Assembly: GCF_905404315.1 (NCBI RefSeq)
Contig: NC_066267.1
Coordinates: forward strand, 2,122,501-2,186,500
From: Leptidea sinapis
Lineage: Eukaryota > Arthropoda > Insecta > Lepidoptera > Pieridae
DNA: 64,000 nucleotides
Direction: 5' to 3'
How positions within the stretch are numbered: position 1 is the first letter of the stretch; every line of letters begins with the position of its first letter. The position numbers and the translations under genes are program-made. Of this stretch, positions 42,425 through 52,895 are shown piece after piece. Under the pieces are notes generated by a model that worked only from the letters and a program-made list of their open reading frames with translations, searched no databases and had not been told where the DNA came from.

Positions 42425-42620
42425 AAAGTCGAAGTCAAATAAACTATATTCAATTACGCTCAGACTAAGCGCTTTTGGCAAATATTTACTTTAAATTACT
42501 GGATTTACCGTGTGTTCTTAAAAAGTTGAGCTCGTGAGAAGAATATATAAGAAACTCAATGGCCACTCTTTTCAATCAATAGAGTAAATGTAAATATAAA
42601 ACAATAGTTTGTAAAGTGCT
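42425..42620 (-). repeat. Non-LTR retrotransposon 3' UTR fragment (probable)
   Basis: Minus-strand end TATTTGACTTCGACTTTGAC resembles the TTTGACTTTGACTTT tails of LINE-A. The preceding GAGTTTCTTATATATTC is UTR-like. No coding remains. Confidence 0.45.
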
Positions 42621-42794
42621 CTATATGAGTCGTGTTTAAATAATAAAAATTATTACATAAAAAGTAATAAGTGATTATCTGTATAAATAAAAATTATCGT
42701 ATATTGGATGCATCAACCTTTAGAGCTTGAACACATTGTTTGTGTAAGGATGCTTCGTGAACATGATGGTCGTCGTTACTGTCACAATTAGTAA

Positions 42795-43232
42795 TTGCGA
42801 ATCATCGACGATCAAGTCATCTCCGATCGGCTTGATTCTCTAGCATTGCGTAGAGATGTGGGTTCTCTCTGCATCTTCTACCGCATTTATCATGGGAGTG
42901 CTCAGAGGAGCTGTTCCGGTTGTTTTCTAGCAGCTGAATTCTACCACCGGACATTACGTGCAAAGTACCATCCGCATCACGTAGACGTCTGGCATTCCAC
43001 AACCGCGCGTTTTGTTCGAAATTTCTTGCCTCGCACAGCCACTTTGTGGAATCAACTACCGGCAGCGGTCTTCCCGAACTTAGGGACCTTCAAGAAAAAA
43101 GCATACTCCCACCTTAGAGGCCGGCAACGCGTTTTTTCAGCACCTGTTGTTGCGGATGTCCATGGGCGGTTGCCTCACCTCTCCCCATCCCGTGAGCCTC
43201 ATGCCCGTTTGCTCTCTCTGTTCTCATATTAA
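42795..43232 (+). pseudogene. Non-LTR retrotransposon ORF2 C-terminus (LINE-G relative)
   Basis: A 145-codon open frame: MRIIDDQVISDRLDSLALRR, DVGSLCIFYRIYHG, LAAEFYHRTLRAKYHPHHVD, VWHSTTARFVRNFLPRTATL, WNQLPAAVFPNLGTFKKKAY, SHLRGRQRV, ending LLSLFSY and a stop with oligo-A at 43230-43239. It is the post-RT C-terminal region common to this LINE group. It is uninterrupted but 5'-truncated, so it codes no enzyme activity. Shorter relatives are at 38985 and 40815. The open frame suggests a recent insertion. Confidence 0.75.
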
Positions 43233-43239
43233 AAAAAAA

Positions 43240-43805
43240 ATTGCGTCTAATGATTTATTAACTATAACAGGTCGACCTGGCACCACAAGCAGCACCCGTT
43301 CACCCGAACCCTGAAAACCATAAAAATTTCTACATCTTAGAGATTCTGAACAATTCATTGTTATGCTGAAACGTAATTTACAAAGTGACAGAAAAGAATT
43401 GGATATCATATCTAACATAATCTTAGTTACTTTTATTTTCGAATGTCGACATGAGTTTTTATGTGTTCTATCAGAAAGTTATATCACGTGGCATAAAGAT
43501 CCCTTCATTGGCCTTTTTCCGGCTCTGTCACTTTTATGTCCCAAAAATTTTAATCTGGTAAAAACCCTTTAACTTAATATGCCTTGCAAAATGTTTAACA
43601 TGATTGAGCACTTCCAAGATTAATAATAATTATTAATTAATTAAATACTTACGGAACTTCTGTCGCCCATTAATTTTTACATTAATTTGTACATTACATT
43701 TCTAAAAACGCTTAAATAAATGTGGTATTGATGTACTTGTGTGGAATACTCGTAGTGTGCCAAATGACGATAGTAAAAATAAATTAATAATGTCATAGAG
43801 AAAAA
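43240..43805. other. No gene recognised
   Basis: AT-rich; no supported feature. Confidence 0.4.
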
Positions 43806-43816
43806 TGATTGTCATA

Positions 43817-44100
43817 TATGACACAAATAAAATTTGAAAACAAAATATATGAATGATGTAAGACTCGAACCCGCGACTTCTCGCGTTCCGTGCTTGCGCT
43901 CTTACCAACTGACCCAACCGTTCGAGTAACGCATCGTTGATAAATCTTGTATGCTTTGTGCAACTCTCAGGTTGTGGCTTCATCTACAGGATCTACTTTA
44001 CAATTGATAACCTGTAATCAACGTTCGTTCATAAATTTTGTTTCCACATTTAATTTATGTAATTAATCTTAGTGAGGTTTATCACTTTAAAACATAACAA
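43817..44100 (-). repeat. T2 SINE, inverted arrangement with 9-bp flanking repeat
   Basis: tRNA-like head on the minus strand (A side GTTGGGTCAGTTGGTAAGAG; B box GGGTTCGAGTCTT), but the right end (44035-44100) carries the family tail in plus orientation (TTAATCTTAGTGAGGTTTAT, CACTTTAAAACATAACAA). ATTGTCATA occurs at 43808-43816 and 44101-44109. A 93-codon minus ORF here is spurious. Confidence 0.75.
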
Positions 44101-44109
44101 ATTGTCATA

Positions 44110-44345
44110 AATTGTTTTATTAAATTAAACAGCAGTTTTTTTAAGACAAGAATTTCCGATGAAATGTTATATTTTTACTGGCATAGTTGCAGGTGGTGGA
44201 AGTTGCCGCTATTAGATTTTCTGAAATACATTATTATTATGCGTTATTCAGCATCCACCGCTTCTCACTACTTACTCACTTATACTATTATAAATGCGGC
44301 TCTGTCACTTCTATTTAGATATACATATATAATATACACATTAGT
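44110..44345. other. No gene recognised
   Basis: AT-rich spacer. Confidence 0.35.
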
Positions 44346-44347
44346 AT

Positions 44348-44650
44348 TTTTTTTAATAATAAGGGACGAGACTAACGGGACGTTCTGCTGATGGTAATTG
44401 ATACGCCCAGCCCTGCCAATGCAGTGCCGCTCAGGATTCTCGAAAAACCCAAAAATTCTGAGCGGCACTACAATTGCGCTTGTCACCTTCACACATAAGA
44501 TGTTAAGTCTCATTTGCCCAGTAGTTTCACTAGCTACGGCGCCCTTCAGACCGAAACACAGTTTACACATTACTGTTTCACGGCAGAAGTAGGCGCCGTT
44601 GTAGTACCCATAATCTAGCTGAGATCCTGTGCAAAGGAGCCTCCCACTGG
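44348..44650 (-). repeat. NR1 copy 13, full length
   Basis: Minus strand: CCCAGTGGGAGGCTCCTTTG to CGTCCCTTATTATTAAAAA. Hairpin arms intact (GCCGCTCAG/CTGAGCGGC). A 128-codon ORF across it is coincidental. Confidence 0.9.
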
Positions 44651-45220
44651 GAATGGTATACGTCAAGAAGCTACATACATTTGTTTGTCAAGGGGATTTG
44701 ACATGGGGAGAAGAACTGATAAGAAACTCCCAGCCCATCTTTTAAATCATATTAACAATATTGGTTAGTACTACTACAATGCAAACATTTTAGATGGCTT
44801 GCGTAGAACTAAACAAGAACCATGCATCATTATCCTCTATATAATCTACTATACTATAGTAAGCCTTCTTTGTCAAAGAAGCATAATATATTTCTTGAAT
44901 TTGTGCTCAGTGAGCCCTAGTATTCAGTCTGGTACTTTACTGTGAACTTGACTACCAAGACAAGGAATCTTTAACCCCAGCTAACCACTCACACATGCAA
45001 TTTATTCTTCCTTCTTAAATTGAATAAATTCAGTTATGTTTTTTCTAACATACACATTGTTAGATAGATCTCTGTCTCATAAATATCAGAAAAAAATTGT
45101 AATATCTATCCTTCAACGGCTATCTCCTTCCGTAATGTTATTCATGCAAAGCAATATTTTTAGAAGCGCTATTCACACGACCTCACCTCGACAGTTTTGC
45201 TAAAGTTATGATGGAAGCAG
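44651..45220. other. No gene recognised
   Basis: AT-rich. GAAACTCCCAGCCCATCTTT at about 44725 is loosely the reverse complement of AAGCTGGGAGTTTC in repeat N (12125), hinting at an old LINE tail on the minus strand. Confidence 0.35.
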
Positions 45221-45242
45221 ATAAGATCGGGCGGTACTTTAT

Positions 45243-46022
45243 TTGGTGGATGAAAATATCTTTATATTTGCCACTATATTATATGTTGTAGAAAGTGTCG
45301 AAACAACAAAATTTTTAGGGCTTAACATTGACAGTAAATTAAATTGGAAGGCACATGCAATAGAACTTTGTAAGAAAATAAGTAAATTCTCGTACGCACT
45401 GCATGAGCTTTCAAAAGTCGCTAATAGACAAACTGTTCTGACAGCGTATCATGGATTTGTTGTATCCAACTTACGTTACGGCATAATTTTCTGGGGAAAC
45501 TCATGCGAAAAAGATATAATTTTTAAAGTCCAAAAGAGCTGCATTAGGTCAATGTGTAGTCTTAAAATAAGGGATACGTTACATGGCAGCAACACAGCTT
45601 CGATGTACAATAGTGTTCTTGGAATGGCGCCGAGAATATTTAACAAGATACCTACAACTATCACAGAACTTAAGTTGACGTGTTTTAAAAAGAAACTATT
45701 TAATGTGCTAGTGACAAAATCGTACTATTCCATAAAATACTTCTTTTCAGATACAACACTCAATTAACATTTTTTTAATATCATATTACTTAATTTAATT
45801 TCTTTTTACCAATTTCACTTGTTATATGTTATTTCAAAATATTCATTTATTGATATGTATATCAATTAACTGTCATTGTGTATAAATATATTTGTTTGAC
45901 TTGTTATTAATTACTATTTGTACGCCACAGCATGCGGGCAAGGAATGGAAAACTTTTATTGTGATTTGAAACATCTATGTATACCCATGTCTACAAATAA
46001 ATGATCTTATCTTATCTTATAT
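45243..46022 (+). pseudogene. Non-LTR retrotransposon ORF2 C-terminus with (CTTAT)n tail
   Basis: A 174-codon open frame: VESVETTKFLGLNIDSKLNW, KAHAIELCKKISKFSYALHE, LSKVANRQTVLTAYHGFVVS, NLRYGIIFWGNSCEKDIIFK, VQKSCIRSMCSLKIRDT, then SMYNSVLGMAPRIFNKIPTT, LKLTCFKKKLFNVLVTKSYY. The 'FLGL.ID..L.W..H', 'RYGI..WGN' and 'QK..IR' motifs mark the thumb and C-terminal region of CR1/Jockey-superfamily RTs. About 60 residues between the QK block and the terminal 'NKIPTTI' block are missing. The 3' UTR ends in TGATCTTATCTTATCTTAT. It may be the same family as 18985. Confidence 0.8.
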
Positions 46023-46585
46023 TTATTTAGTTTTTAATATTTCTAGCAGATAATAATAGATACCGATTATCTAGATTTATAGCCTTTCGGATATCTATGT
46101 TAGGAGCTATAATTTCTTAAATGCCTTCGTTTTAGTTCGAGACCATCAAATTTTATGATCAAGCATTTTATTGCACATGTAATATGAACCCTGTAGATGC
46201 TTTTATTTTACACGTATCAGCGATTTCATTTATGATAGCTGCTTAGATAATAGTCTAGATACAGTCTCCTGCTGTTAGACAACCGATAAAAACAGGATAG
46301 TAATATTAGTTTAGTGTGCTTGAAAAGCTACATCTTACATTCGCGATTTGTATGATACTTTGTGTTAGTGTGTGTGAATTACTCAAAATATAAGTTAGTT
46401 CATAAGTCTATTTTTTTCGATGTTTTCATAGATATCATAAGAATAGCATAGATAGAAATCTATACGTATAAATGATCTAAGGATAGCTGTTATAATATTA
46501 TATTCTACAAGACGACAAATCCTAATTCATATTATATTCCTATTCAAACTAGGATATTGTAAATCTCTTATTTAAAAATATATGA
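46023..46585. other. No gene recognised
   Basis: AT-rich; no supported feature. Confidence 0.4.
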
Positions 46586-46589
46586 AGAA

Positions 46590-46725
46590 ATATGAGAAGA
46601 ACGGACGTAAGCAAATAAGCAAGCTTGTTTGTTAAATCAAATCTTTAAGTGAAATTTATTAATTAAATACCCTGAGGGCGGTATATCCATTCCCAATTTT
46701 GTGGTATCATTCATTAAGTCATTAA
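46590..46725 (-). repeat. LINE-C 3' UTR fragment
   Basis: GAGAAGAACGGACGTAAGC and CCTGAGGGCGGTATATCCAT, then GTGGTATCATTCATTAAGTC parallel 8375-8525 of the LINE-C copy. Interrupted at its left end and adjoining repeat I. Confidence 0.65.
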
Positions 46726-46727
46726 CT

Positions 46728-47070
46728 TCAAAAAAGGAGGAAGTTCTCAATTCATCGGTATGTTTTTTTTTATGTTTGTTACGTCAAACTTTCAACTGGG
46801 TGAACCGATTTTGATAATTCTTTTTTATTTGAAAGCTGGTGCTTCGAGTGTGGTCTCATTGTATTTGGTCTAAACATGACAATGGCATCCATGAGAAAAC
46901 TCAGAAGTCTTAAATTTGCTGTGTACGTATGTAGATGATAAATTTATGAAGAACTCAATATCGCGCCAACCGCTTGCGATTTTTTTTTATTGGAAAGGAT
47001 ATACTTCAAAAGTAGTTTGGTTGGGTTCTGATGCCGGAATCCATGACAAAGCAAAGGCACTCTTCACTTC
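46728..47070 (+). repeat. Dispersed repeat I, body, copy 2
   Basis: AACTTCAAAAAAGGAGGAAG, GGTGAACCGATTTTGATAAT, GAAAGCTGGTGCTTCGAG, ACAATGGCATCCATGAGAAA match 30240-30600. Confidence 0.8.
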
Positions 47071-47345
47071 TTAGGAGCCAATTAACGGTACTTGGCCGAA
47101 TCTTTTTTATGCTATAATGATATTTATGTCATCTACCATAACGTAGTTATGGTCAAATAATAGTCGCAGTCGAACATTATGATGATCAATGGGACTCCTT
47201 AACGACTTACAGTAAGGTTACCTGTGGCAGAATTTCTTACTGTCTGTAATTAAATTGCAAAGCGCTTACGTTCATTGCTGCATTGAAATTTTGTATATCT
47301 ATACATATTTAGACAAATTGTTAGTGTGATTTAAATTCACTAAAA
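47071..47345. other. No gene recognised
   Basis: AT-rich interior between two parts of repeat I. Confidence 0.35.
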
Positions 47346-47349
47346 ATCA

Positions 47350-47545
47350 AAATATAAAAAACTTTAACAAAAAATCAACCGACTTCACAAACTCTATTCC
47401 AAAACAATAGATATGATATGCACTAAAAAGTATAAAAATAATTGTGTTATTATACGATCTAATTAATTAATCTAATTCTAGTTACGATTATTGTAATTTT
47501 TGGAGTCGGTGTCATCCAAGGTAGGTTTGTAAATTGTAACTACAT
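47350..47545 (-). repeat. Repeat I arm, copy 2
   Basis: ACCGACTTCACAAACTCTAT, CCAAAACAATAGATATGATA and GATTATTGTAATTTTTGGAG match the reverse complement of 30799-30960 and of 55080-55230. With 46728-47070 it may make up one copy. Confidence 0.7.
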
Positions 47546-47556
47546 ACATAGTTATA

Positions 47557-47557
<1 letters not shown>

Positions 47558-47587
<30 letters not shown>
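47558..47587. repeat. (TA)n microsatellite
   Basis: About 14 TA units. Confidence 0.9.
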
Positions 47588-47589
<2 letters not shown>

Positions 47590-47672
47590 TTACTAATTCG
47601 ACTAAACCGAGTAGTAGACAACAACTTCGTGGTGTTCCTGGTGTTAAGATTATAGTTATCTCAGTTTCTTGA
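47588..47672 (-). repeat. LINE-C coding scrap
   Basis: ACTTACTAATTCGACTAAAC, CGAGTAGTAGACAACAAC, GTTCCTGGTGTTAAGATT matches the antisense of the 'NTRNKH.L..PT.R.SRV' block at 10130-10200. Confidence 0.65.
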
Positions 47673-47864
47673 TTTTTTATTTTGTATCGATTTAACGATT
47701 TCAGCGCTCTTTCTCTTCTTTTGTCACTCAGAACTCTTTATTTTGTGAATATTGATTGAGATTAAGCAGTCATGCTTGGCTACGTAACTCTTGTTCGGGT
47801 AAAGTCGGCTGGAGTTGACAAAGGTAGACTTGATTGGGGAGGAACGTGGCACATTCAGAAAGTT

Positions 47865-48165
47865 TTTTTAATGATAATAAGGGACGAGACGAGCAGGATG
47901 TTCAGCTGATGGTACTCCCTGCCCTTTACAATGTTGTGCCGCTCAGGATTCTTGAAAATCCCAAAAATTGTAATCGGTACTACAATTGCGCTCGTAACCT
48001 TGAGATATAAGATGTTAAGTCTCATTTGCCCAGTAATTTGCCTCTCTACGGTGCCCTTCAGACTGAAACACAATAATGTTTACACATTTCTGCTTACGGC
48101 AGAAATAAGCGCCGTTGTGGTACCCATAATCTAGCCGGCATCCTGTGCAATGGAGCGTCCCACTT
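47865..48165 (-). repeat. NR1 copy 14, nearly full length
   Basis: Plus strand TTTTTTTAATGATAATAAGG at one end, GTGCAATGGAGCGTCCCACT at the other. Hairpin second arm is altered to GTAATCGGTAC. A 14-bp piece (TAATTGATACGCCC) near the 3' end is missing. Confidence 0.9.
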
Positions 48166-48294
48166 AGCTACAGAAAACGCTTGAGTAAGTAAGCAGGACG
48201 AGTAAATGCTTCCGCGGGGTAGCACACTCTGCACGTGCACACAGATGTGTTGACATCTGATAATAGTCTAAGACTGATTACAGATAAACAAAAA

Positions 48295-48414
48295 AATGAT
48301 CCCAAATTCATTCTCTGAACCCTCGAAAGCCTCGGATACGATATCCATATTTCAAAAATGAACCCAAATTCGTTCTCTACACCCTCGAGAACCTCGGATA
48401 GGATATTGTTGAAA
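48295..48414. repeat. Direct tandem duplication, period 62 bp
   Basis: Two units share CCCAAATTC-TTCTCT, ACCCTCGA and GCCTCGGATA/ACCTCGGATA at 48301 and 48363. Confidence 0.85.
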
Positions 48415-48499
48415 TCATAATTTGGCGCGGAGGCGAAAATATTAGTTTTATTAATAATAGCTGGCAACGGCGCCTCTGTCGTCTCGCTTTTTCGTTTCA

Positions 48500-48550
48500 T
48501 CGTGTTTTAAATCACAACGATTCTAAAGAAGTTTCATTTCAAAAACTTCA
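48500..48550 (+). repeat. Short repeat shared with 32440
   Basis: AAATCACAACGATTCTAAAG and AAGTTTCATTTCAAAAA; see the 32440 entry. Confidence 0.5.
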
Positions 48551-48800
48551 TAATTTTAAAATTGCTGCTTATTTTCTTTTCCAAATAAGTTGCCAAGTAA
48601 TAGATAATCACTTGAAATATAAGCTCACAAAAATAAAGCCCATTCGAATGGCTCAACGAAAATAAAATAGGAATTTTTATGAACCGAAATTAACAGTCCA
48701 TTAAAATTTGCATATTACGGCTTTATTATCGCCATTTTGTGAAACGATCGTTTATAAAATGCTCAAATTGAGCCTCCCAGCTATGCACAGAGTTGCTGAA
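48551..48800. other. No gene recognised
   Basis: AT-rich spacer up to the T2 insertion. Confidence 0.35.
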
Positions 48801-48813
48801 TATTCGGTATTAT

Positions 48814-49083
48814 ACAAATAAAGTTTGAAAACAAAATTTTACGAACAATGCGGAACTTAAACCGACGACCTCTCGCGTTGCGTGCGAGTACTCTTCCAAC
48901 TGAGCCAACCGTTTAAGTGACGTATCTTTATAAAATCTTGAATGCTTTGTTCAACTCTCAGGTTGTCTTCATCTACAGGATCTACTTTACAGTTGATAAC
49001 CTATTGAACCCTTATATTCGTTTGTTTTCAAATTTTATTTGAAAGTGAGTGTTATCACTTTAAAAACATAACAAATTGTTTTG
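48814..49083 (-). repeat. T2 SINE, inverted arrangement with 12-bp target duplication
   Basis: Flanked by perfect ATTCGGTATTAT (48802-48813 and 49084-49095). Minus strand holds the tRNA-like head (GTTGGCTCAGTTGGAAGAG; diverged B box GGTTTAAGTTCC). The right end holds the plus-oriented tail (TTCAAATTTTATTTGA, TGTTATCACTTTAAAAACAT). Organisation equals the 43817 copy. Confidence 0.85.
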
Positions 49084-49164
49084 ATTCGGTATTATATGCG
49101 GTATTATGGATTGTGACTGTCCTATTCGAGCGGAGCTTATAGCGTTATACGTGTCACATATAAT

Positions 49165-49385
49165 AATACGTTTAGGAGGCTGTTGGGACTACCATGGCGT
49201 TGTAGAGCTTCTCGAATGTTTGCTGATGCATCTGTGGATGGATTCCGTGCCATAATGCGCAAAAAAGCGTCCCCAAGATGCAGCGTCTACGTCTTAGCAG
49301 TAACAGCATCCTAAATATGAATACTGCCAGAGCTGACTGTTCCTTCCAGAAACACTGGATACAGTTAGCTCTAGGTTTATAAATA
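49165..49385 (+). pseudogene. Non-LTR retrotransposon C-terminal fragment
   Basis: Plus frames read GLPWRCRASRMFADASVDGF, RAIMRKKASP, then after a frameshift SNSILNMNTARADCSFQKHW. The 'R.MFA.A.VD.F.A..RK..ASL..R...S.NSIL' pattern is a common C-terminal block of insect endonuclease/RT elements. No tail identified. Confidence 0.6.
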
Positions 49386-49389
49386 TATT

Positions 49390-49800
49390 TGACTAATAAT
49401 ACGAACATATTTCAAAAGACATATTGTTACTAAAACTTTAACTAACATTTATGGAGATCTCTCTGAATTAAATAAATAAATAAAAATAAATAAATATTTA
49501 GACACCACCATGTAATTATATCCGGGAGCAATGGTTACCTGCCGCCAGGATCATTGGTATCATATTATCAGGAAAGAAGCTGGATAGTAGTCAATACTAA
49601 TTATAATGAAACAATAGAGTCCAATATCTGCACAGTGAAAGAGGTAATAAAATAAGAGAAGCGACTAAGGAAGGGTAATCGAATTCAAATTAGAGGTTTT
49701 TAGATTTTCATTTCTGTCGTTTTTTGTTCGCAAACATGAAACTACTTTGATACCATTTTATTGTAGTTTAAGACATGAAAAATTCAATTAGAAAAGAATG
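49390..49800. other. No gene recognised
   Basis: AT-rich; an (AAAT)n-like run near 49470-49495. Confidence 0.4.
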
Positions 49801-49804
49801 GAAA

Positions 49805-50010
49805 ACCAGTGGGAGGCTCCTTTGCACAGGACGCCGCGCCGGCTAGATTATGGGTACCATAACGGCGCCTATGTCTACCGTGAAGCAGTAATGTGTACGC
49901 ATTACTGTGTATCGGTCTGAAGGGCGCCGTAGCTAGTGAAATTACTGGGCAAATGAGACTTGACAACTTATGTCTCAAGGTGACGAGCGCAAATGTAGTG
50001 CCGCTGTGTA
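49805..50010 (+). repeat. NR1 copy 15, 3' part missing
   Basis: CCAGTGGGAGGCTCCTTTGC through CGGTCTGAAGGGCGCCGTAG to GTAGTGCCGCT, where it stops inside the first hairpin arm and is followed by GTGTAAAAAAAC. A small GCCGCGCCGG expansion is present near 49833. Confidence 0.9.
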
Positions 50011-50620
50011 AAAAAACATACAACACAACAATTTACAATATTAACTAAAATCTTGACATACTAAAATAATTAAGCTAACTAAAATCGGATATAGGAATGA
50101 AAATTTATAGTCATTTTAAGGTGTTTACAATTTACTTTAAAACTTTGGTTTCAATTATAAGTGCTAGTATTTTAAAAATGTGTCTATTTTTTAGTCATAC
50201 ATTTCACAATTCTCTTTGGAACAAGTCGCGGACAGAGCTTGTGCTACAAAAGGTTTCATATTAAACGTTTTCTTTAACATCGAATTTGTAACTTGAATTT
50301 TTTAAATGAGTAATTTGATGTTGAAATGAGAGAGAGTGAGAATGTTGTATGTACAAAATGTAATATCCCTTTGGGAGTTTAACGCAATGTTTAATCGTAT
50401 TTAATAATTTTGGTGGCAGGAATGTTTAATTGATTGAGGAATTTAAATAATTTAATATTCATAAATGGTGGATAACTGAGATATTATGTAAAAAGTGGCA
50501 CTATCCAAGTTTTAAGAATGATATACCTTTCATATTCGTGTCCATTCAAGTTCAACTTACAGAGGTTCTACTGTATCATATACTGTATCTTATCAGTACG
50601 CAACTTAATGATCTTTATCA
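50011..50620. other. No gene recognised
   Basis: AT-rich; no supported feature. Confidence 0.4.
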
Positions 50621-50624
50621 GAAA

Positions 50625-50705
50625 GGGCTGTAGATGGACTGGGAGTGTTGTTGCAATATGTTATGTTATTGTTACTACTTATGGTAAATAAATATATTAT
50701 TTTTG
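50625..50705 (+). repeat. LINE 3' UTR-like repeat N, copy 2
   Basis: GGGAGTGTTGTTGCAATATG, TTATGTTATTGTTACTAC matches 12170-12220. Confidence 0.5.
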
Positions 50706-50724
50706 ATTGATTGTGGATTGTGTT

Positions 50725-51000
50725 ATATGTTATAATAAACTCCCAAATGAAATTCAAATATTACCTATTAAAAAATTTAAATGTATCGTAAAAAATAAAT
50801 TAACATCTAAGGCCTATTATAATGTGAAAGATTATATTTTGAATGATAAAGATAGTTGGAATTAATGTTCTAAAATTTTGTTACTGAATATTGTTATACT
50901 CATTTGAATGCTATTGTATAACTTTTGTACTTCATCCTGACTTGCACTAAGTAACTTATAAAGTTTTACAGTGAATAAAATTTTTTGACTGATGACTTTG
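50725..51000 (+). pseudogene. LINE-A 3' end, plus strand
   Basis: Reads YNKLPNEIQILPIKKFKCIV, KNKLTSKAYYNVKDYI, NDKDSWN and a stop at about 50865. The UTR has GAATGCTATTGTATAACTTT and tail TTTGACTGATGACTTTGATT. Same family as 3262-3512; 5'-truncated at nearly the same point. Confidence 0.8.
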
Positions 51001-51320
51001 ATTTTGACTATTATTGTATGAAATAATCCGGTAAATACGTTTAAGTATTCTCTCGAAGATCTATGTTCAACGTTGACAAATGCTTGGATATATGAGATTA
51101 ACCTTTCAAGACCTCGATATCGAGCATTTGATCGTTTATACATGCGTTTAATGTAGATATCTATTGCTAGAATGTGGTGCAATCTCTATACACCAAAAAA
51201 AGGTAATACTGACTGGTAAAGTTCGAATGTTGATAAATTTGATCAAGATTCACAAGATATTTAAAATGCAAATGCCTTAAAACCGTATTCTCCAATTTCA
51301 AGTTGGTGCGACGTATTTAA
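51001..51320. other. No gene recognised
   Basis: AT-rich; no supported feature. Confidence 0.35.
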
Positions 51321-51324
51321 ATAT

Positions 51325-52160
51325 GGAAGATGGATTCTGTGACAGAAGGTAATAACTTCAGTGGGGTCCACATATTTCAGTGGGGTCCACATATTGCCCA
51401 TCTAGCAGATAGACTCAGCTCTGCGGCATATGCTGTTAGAAAGATTAGAGAGTACATGAATGTTGCGACCGCTAGATTAGTGTACTTCAGTTATTTTCAC
51501 AGCATCATGATGTACGGTATTTAACTATGGGGTCATGCTGCTGACATTGATATAGTGTTTGCTCTGCAAAGAGAGCTGTTCGTGCAGCTTGGACATAGAC
51601 AGTCTCTCAAAGAAAAATTTAAAAAAATAAATATTATGACTGTTCATTGTTAGTACATTTATGGAAATTTAATATACGTTCACAAAAATCGTCACCTTTT
51701 TGCTCTTAATAGTGATTTTCATTATTATAACACTAGAAATAAGGGATTGCTTGTAACTAATTCTAGTAGACTTCATAAGATACATAATAGCTTTAAGGGT
51801 AAATGTATACACTTCTATAATAAAGTCCCAGCCACTGTTCAGGCATTATCTATAAATAAATTTTAATATTTTATAAAAAAAATGGCTCCGTCGTAAATCC
51901 TATTACTCCACTGCTGAATATCTAAATGATCAGACAGCCTGGGACTAGATTGTAATTATTTTATAGCGAAAGAAATGACTGTACAATATTGTATATTCTT
52001 ATTGAAAAGAGCGCAAAAAAAGAGTTTCTTGCGCCGCTTCTTCTCTCTCAGACTGCCATTCCGAAGAGGTAGTAGTATCTAGTAGTTATTAGAAATGACA
52101 TTAAAAAGAATTCTAAAGGAATCAATTTTGAGAAAATAAATGCCTTTTATGCCGTTTTAA
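51325..52160 (+). pseudogene. LINE-B: non-LTR retrotransposon ORF2 C-terminus and 3' UTR
   Basis: Reads HIAHLADRLSSAAYAVRKIR, EYMNVATARLVYFSYFHSIM, MYGI then a stop, LWGHAADIDIVFALQREL, later NRHLFALNSDFHYYNTRNKG, LLVTNSSRLHKIHNSFKGK, CIHFYNKVPATVQALSINKF. This is the thumb and C-terminal region of a Jockey/CR1-superfamily RT. The UTR ends ATAAATGCCTTTTATGCC. ISFQWGPHI just upstream is a local duplication (CACATATTTCAGTGGGGTC twice, 51368 and 51389). RT catalytic boxes are absent. The 3' half is inverted relative to the copy at 3513-3990. Confidence 0.8.
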
Positions 52161-52221
52161 CTGTAGTTATCGATCTCAATATTCTCTCATAATTATAGTG
52201 AGTATGTGGAAATTGTTATTT

Positions 52222-52345
52222 ATGCAACTGTTGTGTAATAAGGGGTATTAAAACACGAATGTGGATTTATCTCACGAGGCGAAGCCGAGTGTGATAATAG
52301 TATCACATGAGTGTTTTAATACCTAATTATCAACAGTTGCATACA
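52222..52345. repeat. Foldback palindrome
   Basis: Left TGCAACTGTTG and GGTATTAAAACAC are complemented by GTGTTTTAATACC and CAACAGTTGCA on the right. The middle has CGAGGCGAAGCCGAGTGTGA. It abuts the TIR element that follows. Confidence 0.75.
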
Positions 52346-52349
52346 AGAC

Positions 52350-52895
52350 TTTATCTACACCCATAATATGAATCCTCTAAAAGATTCTGAAACAGTCAGC
52401 TTACTGCTAACATTAAAACAGCCAGTCCTAGTAAATAAACTAAGTATTAATGAAAGAATTGTTTATTTTAGTAGTAATTTACATTTTGTTAATAAGTGCA
52501 ATAATTAAAATTGTTTAGAATGAATCGCTTATTTTTTGTAAACAAAGCAATAAAAATATCTAAGAAAAATGGCGGGGATTCGAATAACCTACTTTTTTTT
52601 TTACGGCGCGCGACGTTCTGGTAGTGTGGAACGCGCGCAAACGAAAATGTTCTTTTTTTGAAATTCATACAGATACCACGCATCGAGCAATAAGAATGTG
52701 GCTGTCTGTTAAAACTCTTTGAGCATGAAGGGATTGAAAAAAAAAATAGGAGTGTTGTTATGAAATTCAATACAACATTACAACACTCGTTTGGATGATG
52801 TAATGGTTATTATAACATTGTGTGTTTTAATGTTGGCAATAAGCTAACTGTTTCAGAATCTTTAATAGAGGATTTAAAGCATGGGTGTAGATAAA
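52350..52895. mobile_element. TIR DNA element (non-autonomous), about 546 bp
   Basis: Terminal inverted repeats of about 70 bp: left TTTATCTACACCCAT, GATTCTGAAACAGT and TAACATTAAAACA (52350-52420) mirror right TGTTTTAATGTT, ACTGTTTCAGAATC and ATGGGTGTAGATAAA (52823-52895). The interior contains homopolymers and a GCGCGCGA patch and has no transposase frame. Superfamily unknown; no clear target duplication identified. Confidence 0.75.

Noticed and set aside
44280..44666. 128-codon ORF across NR1 copy 13 (and similar ORFs over other NR1 copies)
   Set aside because: NR1 has few stops in one frame by chance; the frames are not conserved among copies.
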